DNA of 64,000 nucleotides from Henricia sp. BOLD:AAB3569 (GCA_037783545.1 JBBELK010000522.1:186001-250000), one strand, 5' to 3'. Shown: positions 40,701 through 55,700, counted from the stretch's first letter. Notes: a model not told the origin generated them from the sequence alone. Translations and numbers: made by a program.

Positions 40701-43700
40701 CCGAGCTCGGGATCAAGATTAGTCCCCTGATAAGAATGCATCAGTGTTAACCGCAATGATCCTGAGTGCCGCGTTTACATTCTGTAGTTGATCTCAAGCG
40801 AGGTGCCAGAAGTTGCAGTCAAAGGTCATGCTCTGTGTGTATACTGATCAATGTCTGCATGGGTTGTGCATGTACAGTGTACAAGGCCACTTGAATTTCG
40901 CAGGTTTTTCCCCCACTACGCGGCTGTGGAGCAGATGTGGCAGGTTGCGGTAAAGATTAATTGCTTATCTAACCGCAAACTGATCCTGAGCTCGGATCAA
41001 ACTCCCCCGCCAACGCGAGACAAAAATCTTGGGGGTCTGATCCGGGGCCAATTTGGTTCCGAGAGCGTTTACACTCAGTTGTGATCCGGGGCTGATCCCG
41101 AGCTCGGTGTTCGACCCCGAGCTCGGGATCAAGTGTAAACAGGACGTAAGTTTGTTACATGTTGTCGTTTTAGGAGCAGTACAGCAAGGGCAAATGAAGT
41201 TTACAACATATCCAATTTTGGACCAACACGTAAACAAACTGTGAGGTCATTATTAAGGCTGTGCCTACGAATCAAATATTTGATTATTCGGTCGTCCATC
41301 GAATATCCGAATAGCATTTTACCACTCCAAACCAAACATGTCTTTCAGCTAGGAAGAAGTAAAACAAAAACGGTTTCCTTTGCCGAAACGGCTACTTTGA
41401 TGTGTCCAGTGTACAGGAGCTGACGATGATTTCTGTAGATTATGCTTTCAGACCGCAAATTCAGCAATAAAAAGGCTGCTGTATTCCTGTGAGCTGTGTG
41501 TTCGGATGTGCCAAAATCAATTAATTTCACGCCAAACTTTTTTGTCAAAATGTTAGGAAAAAATTCATATATCGAATATTTGATCGAAAATGAAACCGAT
41601 TATTCGAAGAGTAAATTATTCAAAAATACACAGGCCTAGTCATTGTGTTTCATCAGGTCTGTTATAAAAAGAGTTATTTTCTCCCACAGATACTCCAGAC
41701 TATATCGCAACATTTTTCCTCAGCAATCAAAACATTGAAGACATGATTGCAATCGGCCAACAACAGAGATTTTTGGAAAGGGTGAAATTAGTCTGGTCAA
41801 CACAGACTCCTCTAGTCATCCACAAATTGAGGCCGGCGCTAGACACTGATGAAGGCCCCAGACTAACAAATCCGCAGGGGAAAACGGGGTGAGTCACTCA
41901 AAAGAAAGTTAAACGACAAAAAGTTAATAAACATGTTTTAGGTTTTGGCTTCTGTTTGTTGTTCAGTTTGGTTTTTGTAAAATTGTTCTGTCTTGTAATA
42001 TTTTTGTTGAATATTAGTAAACACAAAGTGATTTTGTCCAGGGGCCAATTTCATAAAGCTGTTTAGCAGAAAAATTTGATTAATCAAAAATTTGTTTGCT
42101 TTATAAAAATGGGTTGATAGTCAAAATTGTATGTCAACTTGTGTTTTTAGCAAGAATAGCAGAACACCAATCAATTGTAATGCATATCTCACAAAATTTT
42201 GACTGAAAACTCATTTTTATAAAGCAAAGAAATTTTTGATTAAGCAGATTTTTCTGCTAAACAGCTTTATGAAATTGGCCCTGCTTGAACAAAGTGCTTT
42301 TCAAGTGCTATTCCCATTTCCTGGAGAATCCTGTAATTAAGAGCTCTCGGAAAACCAATTTTGTTGGATTTTCAACCTGATTAAACTTGTGTGGGACAGG
42401 GTTGTCTATCATAAGTCAATCACAAGTCCGTCACAAGTCCAGTAACAAGAAGCAAAGGATGAACACGCACAAAAGAATGGCTTTGTTGGAGTTCATTTAA
42501 AGAGCTTGTGACTTGAATTAAGACCCAGGGACTTGTGAAGGCTCGTGAGGACTTGTGGTGGACTTGTGATGGACTCGACTACAACCCTGGTGTGGGATGA
42601 GCTGACCTCTGGACCTACATGTATGTGTCTCGATGTTAAGGTGGAATACACTTGCAATGTGTGCCCTTGAGCATGGCATCTACCACAATTGCTCCATCCT
42701 TCAGAAGGGATGTAAAGCCGTTGGTCCAGTGTTGTGTAAGTTACTTTAAAGATCCCAAAACACTCTTTCAATCATATACACACTTGGGGATTCTCTAGTG
42801 TCTCTGGCTGTTGGCTGCCAATTGCCCACCTATGTATCTCGATGTTTCATGCAATTCAGCTACGAGCTGCAAAAGGATGTTCCATAAACCTACTATAACG
42901 TGCAGCACACATGAACATATTCACATTAAATGTGCGCTATATCAATGTAATAAATAATATATTTGTTGACATTATTTAATAATTAATCTGCAGAGTGTAC
43001 GTAACTGTTGGTTCTACAATCCCATTCTCCAAAGAGCTACTTGGGGCTTTCGTGGAAGCATCTATAGACTGTGTCAATGGGACCTACATGCCATTCAGAC
43101 TGCCTGAAGCATTCCAACCCGACTTCGAAGTGCAGTGGTGCCATTTGAAATTGGTATATTAGAACTCTTGTAATGATTTTTGTTTGCCCTAATATGTGAC
43201 GTAACTTGATTTACTTGTTATTAAACGGGGAGAACCTTGTTCTCCACGACCTGTTTTGTCAAAGAAGGGTACCATTAGCGCCCTGACAAAAATAATCCAT
43301 TTCCCCCCTCTAAAACACCTCAGAAGTACGGCCGAGTCATTCCAAAATTGGATGTAAAGTCACCAAACATGTTTCCAACAATGTTTGATTATACAAATAA
43401 TGAATGTTTGTGAGTGCAATGTCCAAGCTAATTTTGTGGTTTTAGGTGCGTTGTTTCACCTCAAATTCCTTCCACGAAATTAGCTTGGACAGAAAGTGTT
43501 TTCATAATTCAGTGATTTTCAGTGCATCGTTTCACTCAAAATTTCTTCCACACCGCTTTTTCTCAAAGCGACGCGCGTGGCCATCACGCGTGAAGAGACT
43601 CTGTGTGAATTTGTGTGTGCGAACAGCGCGATGCACGCATCATGGATGCGCGCTGTTCGATTTAACAACAATGGAAAACGCGCAGTCCATGCACTGGAAA

Positions 43701-46700
43701 AAGCTGCATCCTAGCTATGGCGGATGTGTACAGGGAAGGCGTCCTTGGAATGGTCTATTTTGTATCGATTAGCTGCCCTTTTAGGGCGAGTTTAATATTT
43801 AAATTGGTCAACAATGCAAGCAGAAAACCTGCCACCATGCATGCCTTCACGGAACAAAAAAACTGCCCTACAAGATGGCAGCTATTATGATACGGTCTAT
43901 ACAGGTTGGTTTTTATCACACACATCCTCAGTCACACATGGAAATAATGCCGTTTGTAGCAGCTTTCCATCTATACTTTAACCACCTGCCTTTCATCAAT
44001 TCACAATTCCCTTCCCCTTAGGTACAGCAGAGCCAGTCATCTCCCCAGACAGCTAGTCCCAAACCTGTTCCCCTAGGTGATGAGTACATGCCCCCAGCGC
44101 TCTCCACTGAATCCTCCAGTCAACTGCTGGAGTTTCTGCTTATTGTCATTCCGCCGCTCAGCGTGGCTCTCATCCTTGTTGTGGTTTTGGGTTTTCTCAT
44201 GTGCAGTTGTCGAGGCCAATCGTAAGTAGGGGTCAAATGTTTGTTAGATACTATAAAAGGTGGTGCGCGGTAAAATATTAGGGGTCGTCAAAAGTTGTCA
44301 ACATTTCCACAGTTCTACAGAGCGTAGTATTTTTAAAGACTCCCTCCCTCCCCTGAAATACTACTTATGTGAACATTTTACAGTGCATGTAAAGTCATAT
44401 ATGTGGCGCGCATCATACTGCATGTGCGCGCGACCCATAGAGTTAAAAAATGCTTCGCGTTGGAACAGCACATACACAGTACACGGCGCCCATTTTGTAC
44501 CGCCCAAATGAGAACTAACTAAGTAAATAGTTTGCAAACGATCTAAATAATTTTATCCTCATGGATTATTTTCTTGTAAAATTATATCATCTCGGGCGGA
44601 AACATTTCATTGGATAGTTGCTACCAATTCAATCTTTACTCTGAGGAAGGTTTTCCCTGTCAACTCGTTAATTAACGTTTGGGGTAATTGCAAATGATAC
44701 ACTGGGCCTTTAACTCTTTCAGTGCCAGCGATTTTTCAAAATGTACCCCTAAAGTGCCAGACTTCCAACGTTTTTGGTAATTCTTTGAAATTCTGTAAAA
44801 ATATCAATAAATAAGTTATACTCATCAAACTTGTTGTATCTTGGTCTTTGTTATGTCCTCTGCACATATCAGCCTGTTTTGGAGTGGTAGATACTGAAAC
44901 ACTTTCCTTTGCAGAGGGCGATTTGGCACTTTTTGCAGTAAAAAACGCGTATCCCGTTTGACTCTGTGGGCTGCCATCTTTGCAAATGTCGCAAATCCGA
45001 CTCCCGACTCGGAGACATTGCGTACTACGGGGAATCCCCAGGTCGTACGGGAATGAAATTGCACCGTAAGGTAGATGAATACGCCCTTTAGAGATATCTA
45101 GAGCTCGTATAGTTACGGTGTTTGGCGTTTTTGAGAAAACAAATGTTGAAATCCTGATCGTATATTTACGATATTGGCACTTTTGGGGTACATGCGGTAG
45201 ATCGTAAATTTACGTTTTTGCCACTGAAAGAGTTAACTAAAGAAATGGGTAGCAACTGGCAAATTTAGCTAATGTGTGAGTGAAACTTCAAAATAGCCGT
45301 AATCAAAGTAGCAGACCTTGTAACTCAACACCAGTGAATACAAAGTCATCAACTAAAATTGCAACTTTCATTTTATTTCTTCTCTTATCTATCAGGAAAA
45401 ACGTTAGCAGAACAAATGAGTAAGTATACATCTTTATTCATTTTTATAGTTATTTTTTTCATAGAAAATTTTACTTTCTGTTTCAGGCGTACTTTTGCAA
45501 AATCATCTTGTGAGCTTGGCTGCTCGTATTGAATGTGTTAATAGATCCGGAACCAACTTAACACCACTGGTTTCCTGTATACTATCTTGTATTGATGACA
45601 AGCCTCTGTTACACATACCCTGAGGGATAGCGGTATGTTGTGTTCTGGAAATTTTTATTTTTCAAATTACTGTTTTTATCTATTCCTGTGACAAGGTGTG
45701 TCGGTCATGCAGATACAATTGTCTAATCATATACAAATTCATTCAAGCGGAATGCATACCCTCGGTAAAATATCTGCGTACATTCCACAATATCCCTAAC
45801 TTATTGTGAGTAGTGTACATGTATGTCAATACCTCTGTAGGATTTTGTGTGTGTTTTTAAAACCCTGTGCCACAATTGATGACCTGTAACATCACTCTTT
45901 AGCGATGTTATAATTTGATTTTTTTTATGGGGGCGGTTGTAAACTTCCATGGTAGAATTACTAAATACGCAAATCCTTTGAGGACACATGGAGAACTAAT
46001 ATCCCTGTGAAGTGACAGCAGCGACATTGCAAAACTTACAGGTGACACAAACTGTCCATTGAGCTGTGGTAGTTTTAACACGATTATACGCCATAAGGTC
46101 ACAAATAATACAAGTTTTGGAGAATTCACATCGATAATTTGAAATGCATACCAGTAACTTAATACTGGCCCCCTTTACTAATTATAAAATCATAAATTTT
46201 CTTCATGAAACAGCTTTGTCAAAGAATTTAAACAGCTCTTAACTACGGTTTTACGCCATGAGATTCCCATTTTTGGGAACCTGTTAGACCGCCCTCTACT
46301 GACTGTCTCGGGACACGCATACCACGTGCCACTATGACCATTTCCTGAGTGGGGAAGTGCATATCCTTATTAGATATCCTCCCCTTTTGACATTTACAGT
46401 GTCTTTCAAATGTCTCCGATTTTATTCTCGGTGTTTAGAAAGCATAGTGATAAAATACATGTGGGGTAAGATTACATTATGACCAATGTCTGTTCACATT
46501 CACCATCAAATACTGTGGTATACTGCCATGATACAAACAGTGGATTTCTGAAGAGTTTCTTTATGAAGTCCTAGAACAGTGGCATTGCATGTCGAAGGAG
46601 GAATTTTGCAAACTAGCCTACAGAATTCCCCTTAAAATCAAACTTTGCGTACAGATTATGACTCAACAGTTGCCGTCTCCAAGCATGTAAAAAATGCACA

Positions 46701-49700
46701 GCCAAGCAGAACTTGTCTGCTGTACCTTTATCGCGCCGTAGCCATCTTGTTTTGTTTCCCATAGTTTGAGTCATTATGTGTCATTGTGATTCTAATAACT
46801 TCGAAATGGGGCCAAACTATTTTTTCCCTGCAAGCCTTGATGTTGATTTGGTTACGTTGATTTAAATAGGGAAGCAGGGAAGATGGCCGTACCATGATTA
46901 AAGTTAATAGCAATAGACTACTAAAGTGAAAACGTCACCCTTTGTGTGTTGCCATGGATTTTGGGTCTACACTAAAACCAGTGAACTGTTTCCCTGCGCT
47001 ATACCAATGGACGTTTCAGATTACCAGCGAATGTTTAGACCCAATTACCATGGCAACTGACGTCACAGTCTATTAGTAGGGGGTGGTGTTAGTACCAACT
47101 TCTTTATATACCCCTCTTAGAATATGGAGATGTTCAATATGAACGAGAAAATACCAATGAAAAACTGTTTAGTCAAGCCTAACCCCCCTGTACATATCCC
47201 CTGAAGTTTGCACCTCCCATACCAAAAATGAGCGTTTTTAAAATTCAAAATCGCCTCACAATATTGGTAAAGACCTGGAATACAGTAAAGAAACTCAATA
47301 TCAATGATATTAAATTTATTAGAGACAAATGATAATACACATCATGCACACCAAGACCACTTTCAAACAGTACATATATGTACAGGGGGGTTGTAACGAT
47401 ACCACGGGCCAAATGTTGGTGTTTCCAGATTCAGGTAAGCCTAGACCATAATATTAGGGGGTACTGCTTCGATACAAAAACTTTTGCGAAATAACACCAC
47501 CCCCTACTATTAGCAAGCGTGCTTTTGAATTAATGCTTAAGCAGTGCAATGTCATTAGATCCTGAATAACTTCTGAAAATTCTCAATATTGTATGTTGTG
47601 TTAAATGAACGAAATTTTGAGGTACACTGCTTTAAAAGCAGTCATTAGTTTTTCATGAATAATAGTTAACTGGCAGTTTAACAGAAATTCAGCAAATTGG
47701 CTTCGATAAGGCCATTTCCATGCTGAGTGGTGTGACATTTGAAGCAGCTGACCCATTAAGTCACAGTGTGTGATTAGGCATTTTAAATAAAACATTAGCG
47801 CAAATAATCTCTAAAACAAAAGAATCTCACAGAACTCATTCATAATATTTTACAATATTGTGCTATCACAAATCAAAAACTGATTTTTTTCTCTCTTCAT
47901 ATTAGTCAAAACCTGGGGACATATTCACTTATTCAATCTAGGCTGGGTGCTTAATCTCTCCCAAATCTAAGCATCCAACTACATGTATGTTTAAGCACAT
48001 AATACGGCATAGTTTGACATTTTTGTAATCAATACATTCAACGTTTTAAGGCCTTTAGTCGATAATTTTATGAAACTGCTTGTGGTAGCCACTGACCTTT
48101 GTAGATAATTACATCTTTGAATCACTGAAGAGGCCTCGAAGTAGAGGCAACAATTTTGGAGAAAGAATTATCTACAAAGGTCTGTGGCTACCATAAGCAA
48201 TTTCATAAAATTTGACATTTATATCACTCACTAGCCTTGTCAAAGGTTGTGAGCTTACCGTGCCGGCGATGGCCAAGCCGTGGAGAAAGGCCCAAGGAAA
48301 ACCAGGCCAACCCGGTGCAGTTGCAATGACCGTGCATTGCGAATAGTGCCCAAAAGTGAATAAATAGACTGGTTCCCGGAATCTCTTGGTCTAAAAACCA
48401 GACTACCCAAAATAGTCTAAAGCACAGCCTTTTTCCAACTCCACACGGCGCAGTTATGTGTTTCATTTAATACATTTGTGTTAGAAATCCGGAATCTCTT
48501 AAGTGTGTTACACAATTAACACACTGGATCAATGGCTTACATCCCTTCCGGAGAAAGGAGCATGTGTGTTTAAGTGCCTTGCTCAAGGGCACAGATACCA
48601 CGGCCGGGTATCGAACCCGCAACCCCAAGTTTTTACCCGAGTGTTTTGCGAGCCAGTGACCCAAACCACTCGGCCACGGTACCCCAAACCGCTCGGCCAC
48701 GGTACCCCAAACCGCTCGGCCACGGTACCCCAAACCGCTCGGCCACGGTACCCCAAACCGCTCGGCCACGGTACCCCAAACCGCTCGGCCACGGTACCCC
48801 AAACCGCTCGGTACCCCAAACCACTCGGCCACGGTACCCCAAACCACTCGGCCACGGTACCCCAAACCACTCGGCCACGGTACCCCAAGTTGACTCTGAT
48901 GTACATGTACTCCTGTCTGTTTCTCCATTTTTCTAAATGTTTCATTTGTGAGTTGTTTTTGATGTCTGTAATTTGCATTGACAATTATTGACGTTTTGCA
49001 CTGATAATGTGTTTTCTTCACTGCACACCAATAAAAAGACCGACACACTTCAGGTTAGTGTAATGGTTTTCAGAAAACTTTGCATGGTTTATGGCATTCG
49101 TGATCATTATTTTAACTTTGACTCAGTTTTGAATTTGGGTCTTTTTCGTGTATAGATCTCCTCAGTTTGTGATTGAGATATTTTCCTAAAAATGCTTTTG
49201 TTTTCTCAAAACAGAAGAAATAGCTGTACTTTGTTCCAAAGAGGTAACTTTAGCCTAGAAAATGCAACAAACATTCTGACAGTATGTATTTCTAAAACCT
49301 CCCTGTTCAAATTTGCCATTTAACTTGCGTAACAGGACAAAGATGTCACACAAGGACAGCTCAAATATTATGAAAACTATATGATACCAATACATGTCCA
49401 ACTGTTTGTTAATTTTTTTTAAATGTTCTACACTACTTAGATTGCACAGGAATTACTTTTACTAAAATAGATAACTTGAAAAAGCAATTTTTTGAAATGT
49501 TTCAAAATGTCACACGTCGGCCCCCATTATATGGAAGGACCCACTGCATTTCAAAGTGAAGAGGTCGGAGAACCCTAGCCCTATGTGGATGGGTTACACG
49601 TACAAGGCTTGTGGCATTTAGCCGTAAAAAAAAGACAAATATTTGACCAGCTTCCTACACCAAACTGGCAGTTTTCAACGTCATTTGTTTTCACTTGTCG

Positions 49701-52700
49701 ATCTTAAAGGCACAGGCTCGTCGGCAATGCGCTCGTGCCAAATTCGTGCCATGAAATACACAGCTCCATAGCAAATGCAAGTAGCTGCGTAATTCATGGC
49801 ACGAATTTGACGTGCGCGAATTGCTGACGAGCCTCTGCCTTTGATTGCTTTCTCAAACAGACGTCCTGAAAAAGCAATTGGATTTAGGCTTGAGACCTCG
49901 AGGGGAAAAAGTGTTTTTACTGAAACCCCTCATTGACAATCCATTGTTTGAATGTCTTGTTTTTTTTGTGTAATCAAAATGTTCTTTCCTTTATAATTTA
50001 TGTTTTGTGTTGTATCGTTTGTCTTTAGTTTTTGTTTTTTTTACCATTTTGTTATATTTGTATCATGTTTTGTCATGTTTTATGTTTTCTTAGATTTGAC
50101 AGTGTACCAGGAAATATTTTTGTTTAATAATTTAGTTACTTCCTTCCTTTGTAAAACTGTGTCTCTTTTACAAACAGTCATTATTTTCATTTCATTTTTT
50201 TGTTTAGTATTTGAAATGTGACCTGCTAATTTCCTGTTCTCTGAGTGTACAGATTTAAATACAGGCTTTGTTTACGTTTGGTTGAAAAATTAATGCATTT
50301 CAATTAATCCCAATCTGTTTTTCAGATAATTTTAGATTGCAAATGAAAGGAAATGTCATTTCTTGTTTGTTAAATTTTATTTAGAAAAGTTAAAAACACT
50401 TTCTCCAAATTCTACATGTTTAATAAAGGTTGGGTTATTTTGGGTGATAAATAGTACAGCATATAAGGATTTCTTGTTTTCAACATGTGTAGTTAACACA
50501 CATTTTAGTTTAACAATAACCATGTAGGGCAAATTCTTCTAGGGGCAGTGAATACAACAGTATCTACTTTACACAGTACAAGTTGTTTTAGTTTATACGA
50601 GACTGGAGATTTATTCATTTGGTGAAATGTAACCCACTCTGCGCAGGCTAGGTCGAGTTTTTACGACCATAAGAACAAATCTGTGTCAGATCCACACTCA
50701 TTAAAATACAAAAACGTGTACAGTGTGCATATGTAACTTGTACACAATCTTACAAAGATAGGCAACATGTTTAAAGATAGTATACATGATTGGTAAACTG
50801 TTACAAATAGTTTTATCCTCCTGTGTGATTGAAGATATGCATGATTAAAACCAACCTGAGCAAAAACCAGCTCAGTACTTAGTCTAACTTTTGAGAAAAC
50901 AGTCAAAAAAGGGTTTGCAGTAATTTCGCCCCAAAACCACTTCGCCTTGAACCATTTCGTCCTGAACCACGGTCTGTGCACGCAGTGGTTTTGGGGCGAA
51001 GTGGCATTTGGACGATGTAGTATTTGGACGAAGTAATTTGGGGCAAAATGGCACTCGGGTGAAGTGGTTTGGGGCGAAATGGCACTTGGGCGAAATGGTT
51101 TTGGGGCGAATTTAATTTTCGTCTCATGAGACGAAAACTAATTGTTTTACTCATTTCTCAAAGACTATAGCACTTCAGACAAAACCATTTCAGGGGAAGT
51201 TTTCTACGGTCATCATGTTTATATTGTGTAAGTTAGGCGTAAATCTGAGAACATTTCTGATTTTCGAGATTACCAATGATGTATACTGCCTTTAAAGTGA
51301 GGACTAAACAGCACAAAACAGTTTCCCCCCCATCCCCCATATTAAATGGTGGATATTCGCTGGCGGAGTCGTGATGTCACCCCGAGGTCAACCAGCCGCA
51401 ACCATAGTGACTGGTTCACACGTGCCGTGCGCGTGGTTCATACATGTAGACAGTACACGTCACACAGCCACAGGTATGCCGGTGTTGAATCATGGCCATG
51501 ATGGCAGTGACATTCGTATGGAATAATGTTGTTTTCAAGGCTATCCAAAAGCAGTTAGCAGGGGAGAAATCGCAATGAAATCAAAATAATGTTCAGAGAA
51601 TTTTGTATGATCCCTGGGAGTCGTAAAATCCAGTCAAAAAATGGAAACTTAAATGTATCTATTGAGGGGAGTCCATCATGTCTGTGCAGCGCATAATTCA
51701 TCTGAATTTTGCATAGGGGTCTAAGTGAATGACATTTCTTGTAATTTTACCGAAAAAAATAAATGCATTTATGACTTTCACTTGTATGACTACAACCTGC
51801 TGCAGACCAGTTCACCATCTTTTGCCTTTATTTTTATGTAAATTTGCCACTATCGCGAGTTGAAAGTCGGTACTTTTCGTGCTCCGTGTTTTGTGTTTGA
51901 TCAAACTGGTTATTATAGGGAGTGCACGTGAACCATTGCCAAGGCCACATGCGTGACCTGGGCAGAAGCTGTCGTCACACTCTGCCAGCGAATACGGAGG
52001 AGTTTCTAGCTTGCTTTTTGATTTATAGACCTTTTAATTATGCTTATGATGTCATCTCAGGGGGGCAAGACTTTGTTCGCTGAGGCACCTCTGTTCATAG
52101 CCTTATCATAGCCTTTTGCGTGTTTCGCATGAATAGCATCTAGTGTACTGACGTACTTCATTTCACAACCACACAGTATCCACTTCACCATACTAAATTT
52201 TTGTTGCTGTGTGGTGCACGTGGCAGGTGTGAAGTACAGAATCAATACTGTGTTCACCGTAGGAGAGAATGGCATAAAGCAACCAGATCGTTGATTGATA
52301 GGCAATGTCATGCACTACGTAGCAACAATGGCATAGTATGTGACTTTCTAAACTGCACCTCCATTTCAAAGTGAAGAATTCGGGGCACCATCCATTATGG
52401 AAATGTTACATGCAAAAGACTAATTGAAATGATACAACTACCCTATAGCCTTTTTCAAAAGTTGATTTGATGACTTACATGTACGTTTTGGCCTTTGACC
52501 TCCGCCCTCCCCTCCCTGCAGAGTACAGCTGACCCATCACCAAGGTATCCGTCAGGCCAGTCGTCAACTAAGGGCGCTATCCAATCGTCGGGACAATGCC
52601 CCGTCGTCCTCGCCGACAACTCCAATTATTCCGCACGGCGCCAATCCGGCAGTTAGCAGTGTCCACTCATCACCTCGGCAACACATACGGTATGTTCTGC

Positions 52701-55700
52701 ACGAAAAAAGAAATAATGTTTTGCTTTAGTTTTATACAGAACTTTGGAGCGACACTCGGTAACATCACTATAGCATATAGGGGAGTCAGGTTGGCGTAGT
52801 GGTATTTCCTCGCCTTCCACTTCTGTGGCCCTGGTTCAAATCCCGTCCGAGTCAGCGTGTGGATTGGGTTCTCTAACCCTGCTGGATTCTGTGGGTTTCC
52901 CCTATACAGAATTGTGTAGGGGTTTTCCTCCCACCTCTAAAACTGAGCATTTTTTTACCGTCTTCTCTTCACAGGTTTCTTCAGGCTTGCGAACTACAGT
53001 GCCTCAGGCACTTTTTAGGAATCCTTGGTTTCAATACCAGAAAGAATTAATAATATCCTGTTATACACTATACATGTTATACATTATATCAGGCATGCAA
53101 TTTTTCAGCTGATCAGCTGATTTCCTCTTTGTTTCCTTATCTGTCCCATTGAAAATTAAAAAACACTGTACAAAGTTGGAGATTTTTTGCATTTTCCTCT
53201 TTTTTTTGTAATGACACAGTTGCATGCACACAACTAATTAATGTACACATTAATTAATACTTCTGGGTGACACTGGTTGAAACCGGTAATTACCGGCTGG
53301 AGGCAATATGGGTGAAGCTTGGGAAAATCCTCACCAAATTGATTAGAATCGATTCCACATGTTAATGGGGACAAGAAATTTGAAAATCTTACGAATTGTT
53401 TTGTAGCAGGCATGCAGGATATTTCTCTTATTTTAGTGCCAATTTTTGTCTCTTTTTCACCCAATTTGTCAGATTTCTGAATTGAATTTCACCTATTACA
53501 TTCGTCATAAATATATGAAAAACCTAATTTATTATTGTGTATTGTCAACGAGAATGTAAATGACACGATGTACCCAACGAAAATCCTTGCAATTTTTACA
53601 TGGCCATTTTGGATCATATGCTAAACCATCTTGCGATCAGAATCTTCGAGAAATGAACACATGGAATTTATATATGAATCTGCAAATCTGGACTTTCGCA
53701 CCTTGTCTGTACTACCTTGTCCCAAATAAAGCATTATTGCAGTTACACTATTACAGATTAATGTGCATTGTCCTAAACTTATGTTCATCTTCATTCCCCC
53801 ATCTTCCAACCTTCATCAGAAAACGTCAAACTCTCTATAATATCCTAAAGTTCAAATTAAAAGCCATCCGGAATTGATCCCCATGGGAAAACCAAGGGGC
53901 TAGCAGTGACAGCCGTGTGCTTCATTCCCCCTTCACTAGCCGGATGCTTCGCAGGAAATACCAATTTAGCCCCCATTTTTTGTGACCCTTGCTAAACCTT
54001 CGCTGCAGATTATTAAGTGAATCTCAATTGTGTGTTCTTTGCTGTAACTGAAGTTTTTGCGGGTTTTGTTATCCAATGTGGAAATTATTACCCATTGACC
54101 TTTATCAGAGTGCGGCCATCTTTGTCTTGTTCCCCATACATGTAGTACGTGTTGGGTACGATCAGTGCATCTGCACGACCGCGCGATAGGGCGTGTAATC
54201 TTTCATTGTTGTTTGATGAAATCACTGTCCACACATTTTCTTGATTGGGCTACGCATGTGTCATAGTGATGCACACAATCAACATTTTTAATACGGGACC
54301 AAACTATTTTTCCACCAAGCCTTGCTTTGGTTACGTTTGGTTATAGGGGAAAAAGGAAGATAACCGCACTATAATAAAGATCTATTGCAAGCATTCACAT
54401 ATTTCTAGTCATTAATTTCCAATATCGAGGCCCTTCTTGCCCCTCCAATTCCACTTAAATTCAAATTACATTATCAGCAAAATTTCAATGAATCTTCCAA
54501 AGTTTTAAAATGTCACACATCAAATATGCGAAGATGGCTTTAGTAGTTTATTGAATCGTTCTTCTTTTGGGTAATATCATCTGGTAAAAGTGTTTGATTC
54601 ACGAGGCTGAACATACTTCTAATGTGTGGAGACTATTAATCATTCTCTAAAGCCCGATATTTCTTTCTTTTAAAAATCAACTTCAGCGGTATTGTCATTG
54701 CTTATATTCATGGAATGACCCATAGTTAAAGATAGTATACATGATTGGTAAACTGTTATAAATAGTTTTATCCCCCTGTGTGGTTGAAGATATGCATGAT
54801 TAAAACCAACATGAGCAAAAACCAGCTCCGTACGTCGTCTAACTTTTGAGAAAACAGTCAAAAAAGGGTTTGCAGTCATTTCGCCCCAAAACCATTTCGC
54901 CCTGAACCATCTCGCCCTGAACCACGGCCTGTGCACGAAGTGGTTTTGGGGCGAATTGGCATTTTTGGCGAATGTAGTGTTTGGACGAAGTAATTTGGGG
55001 CGAAATGGCACTCGGGCGAAGTGGTTTGGGGCAAAATGGCACTTGGGCGAAATGGTTTTAGGGCGAATTGAATTTTTGTCTCATGAGACGAAAACTAATT
55101 GTTTTACTCATTTCTCAAAGACTATAGCACTTCAGACAAAACCATTTCAGGGGAAGTTTTCTACGGTCATCATGTTTATATTGTGTAAGTTAGGCGTAAA
55201 TCTGTGAACATTTCTGATTTTTGAGATTACCAATCATGTATACTGCGCCTTTAAGGATAGTGATGCTTGCATATTGTTCCATTGGCCCCGTGTTTAAATT
55301 GTTCATTGTGTGCATCACAATGGCACATGGAAAGTGCGATCAAACAAATGCCAAGTGCAAATAGTGATTCTCTCGAAACAGCATGGGAAAATTACACACG
55401 CTTTTGCACGGTTGCGCAGACACACTGATCGTGCCCGACACATACTGTGGTGAACAAGATAGTCACTCAGTTTTCCCTAAAAGAAATAAACTTTTCTAAT
55501 AGACTAAAGTATGATGTCAGTTGCATGGGTAACCGGGTCTAAACATTCCCTGGTAATCTGAAACATCCATTGCTAAAGCGCAGGGATTCAGTTCACTGGT
55601 TTTAGTGTAGACCAAGTAACCTTTCAACACATATTTTATTAAAAGGTGATACATACCATCGACTGTTGGTACATGTATTCCTTGATCCATTATTCCAAAT

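Larger units (their letters stand above)
45420..52521 (+). other. Sarcoglycan intron 8, repeat-rich
   Basis: 7.1 kb. Delimited elements are listed separately. Remaining stretches (45420-46715, 47510-48060, 48891-49700, 49841-50770, 51292-52521) show only AT-rich sequence and repeat debris. 46715-46905 and 54055-54400 share CAAACTATTTTT and AAGCCTTG words. No convincing exon was found. Confidence 0.55.

Noticed and set aside
45486-45533. Alternative sarcoglycan exon after exon 8
   Set aside because: The intron would be only 66 bp and the product would stop after about 15 codons, losing the conserved HH motif that exon 9 supplies.
48467-49048. 193-codon minus-strand and 162-codon plus-strand open frames
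   Set aside because: Both are translations of the 23 bp array; because 23 is not a multiple of three, all frames stay open together.
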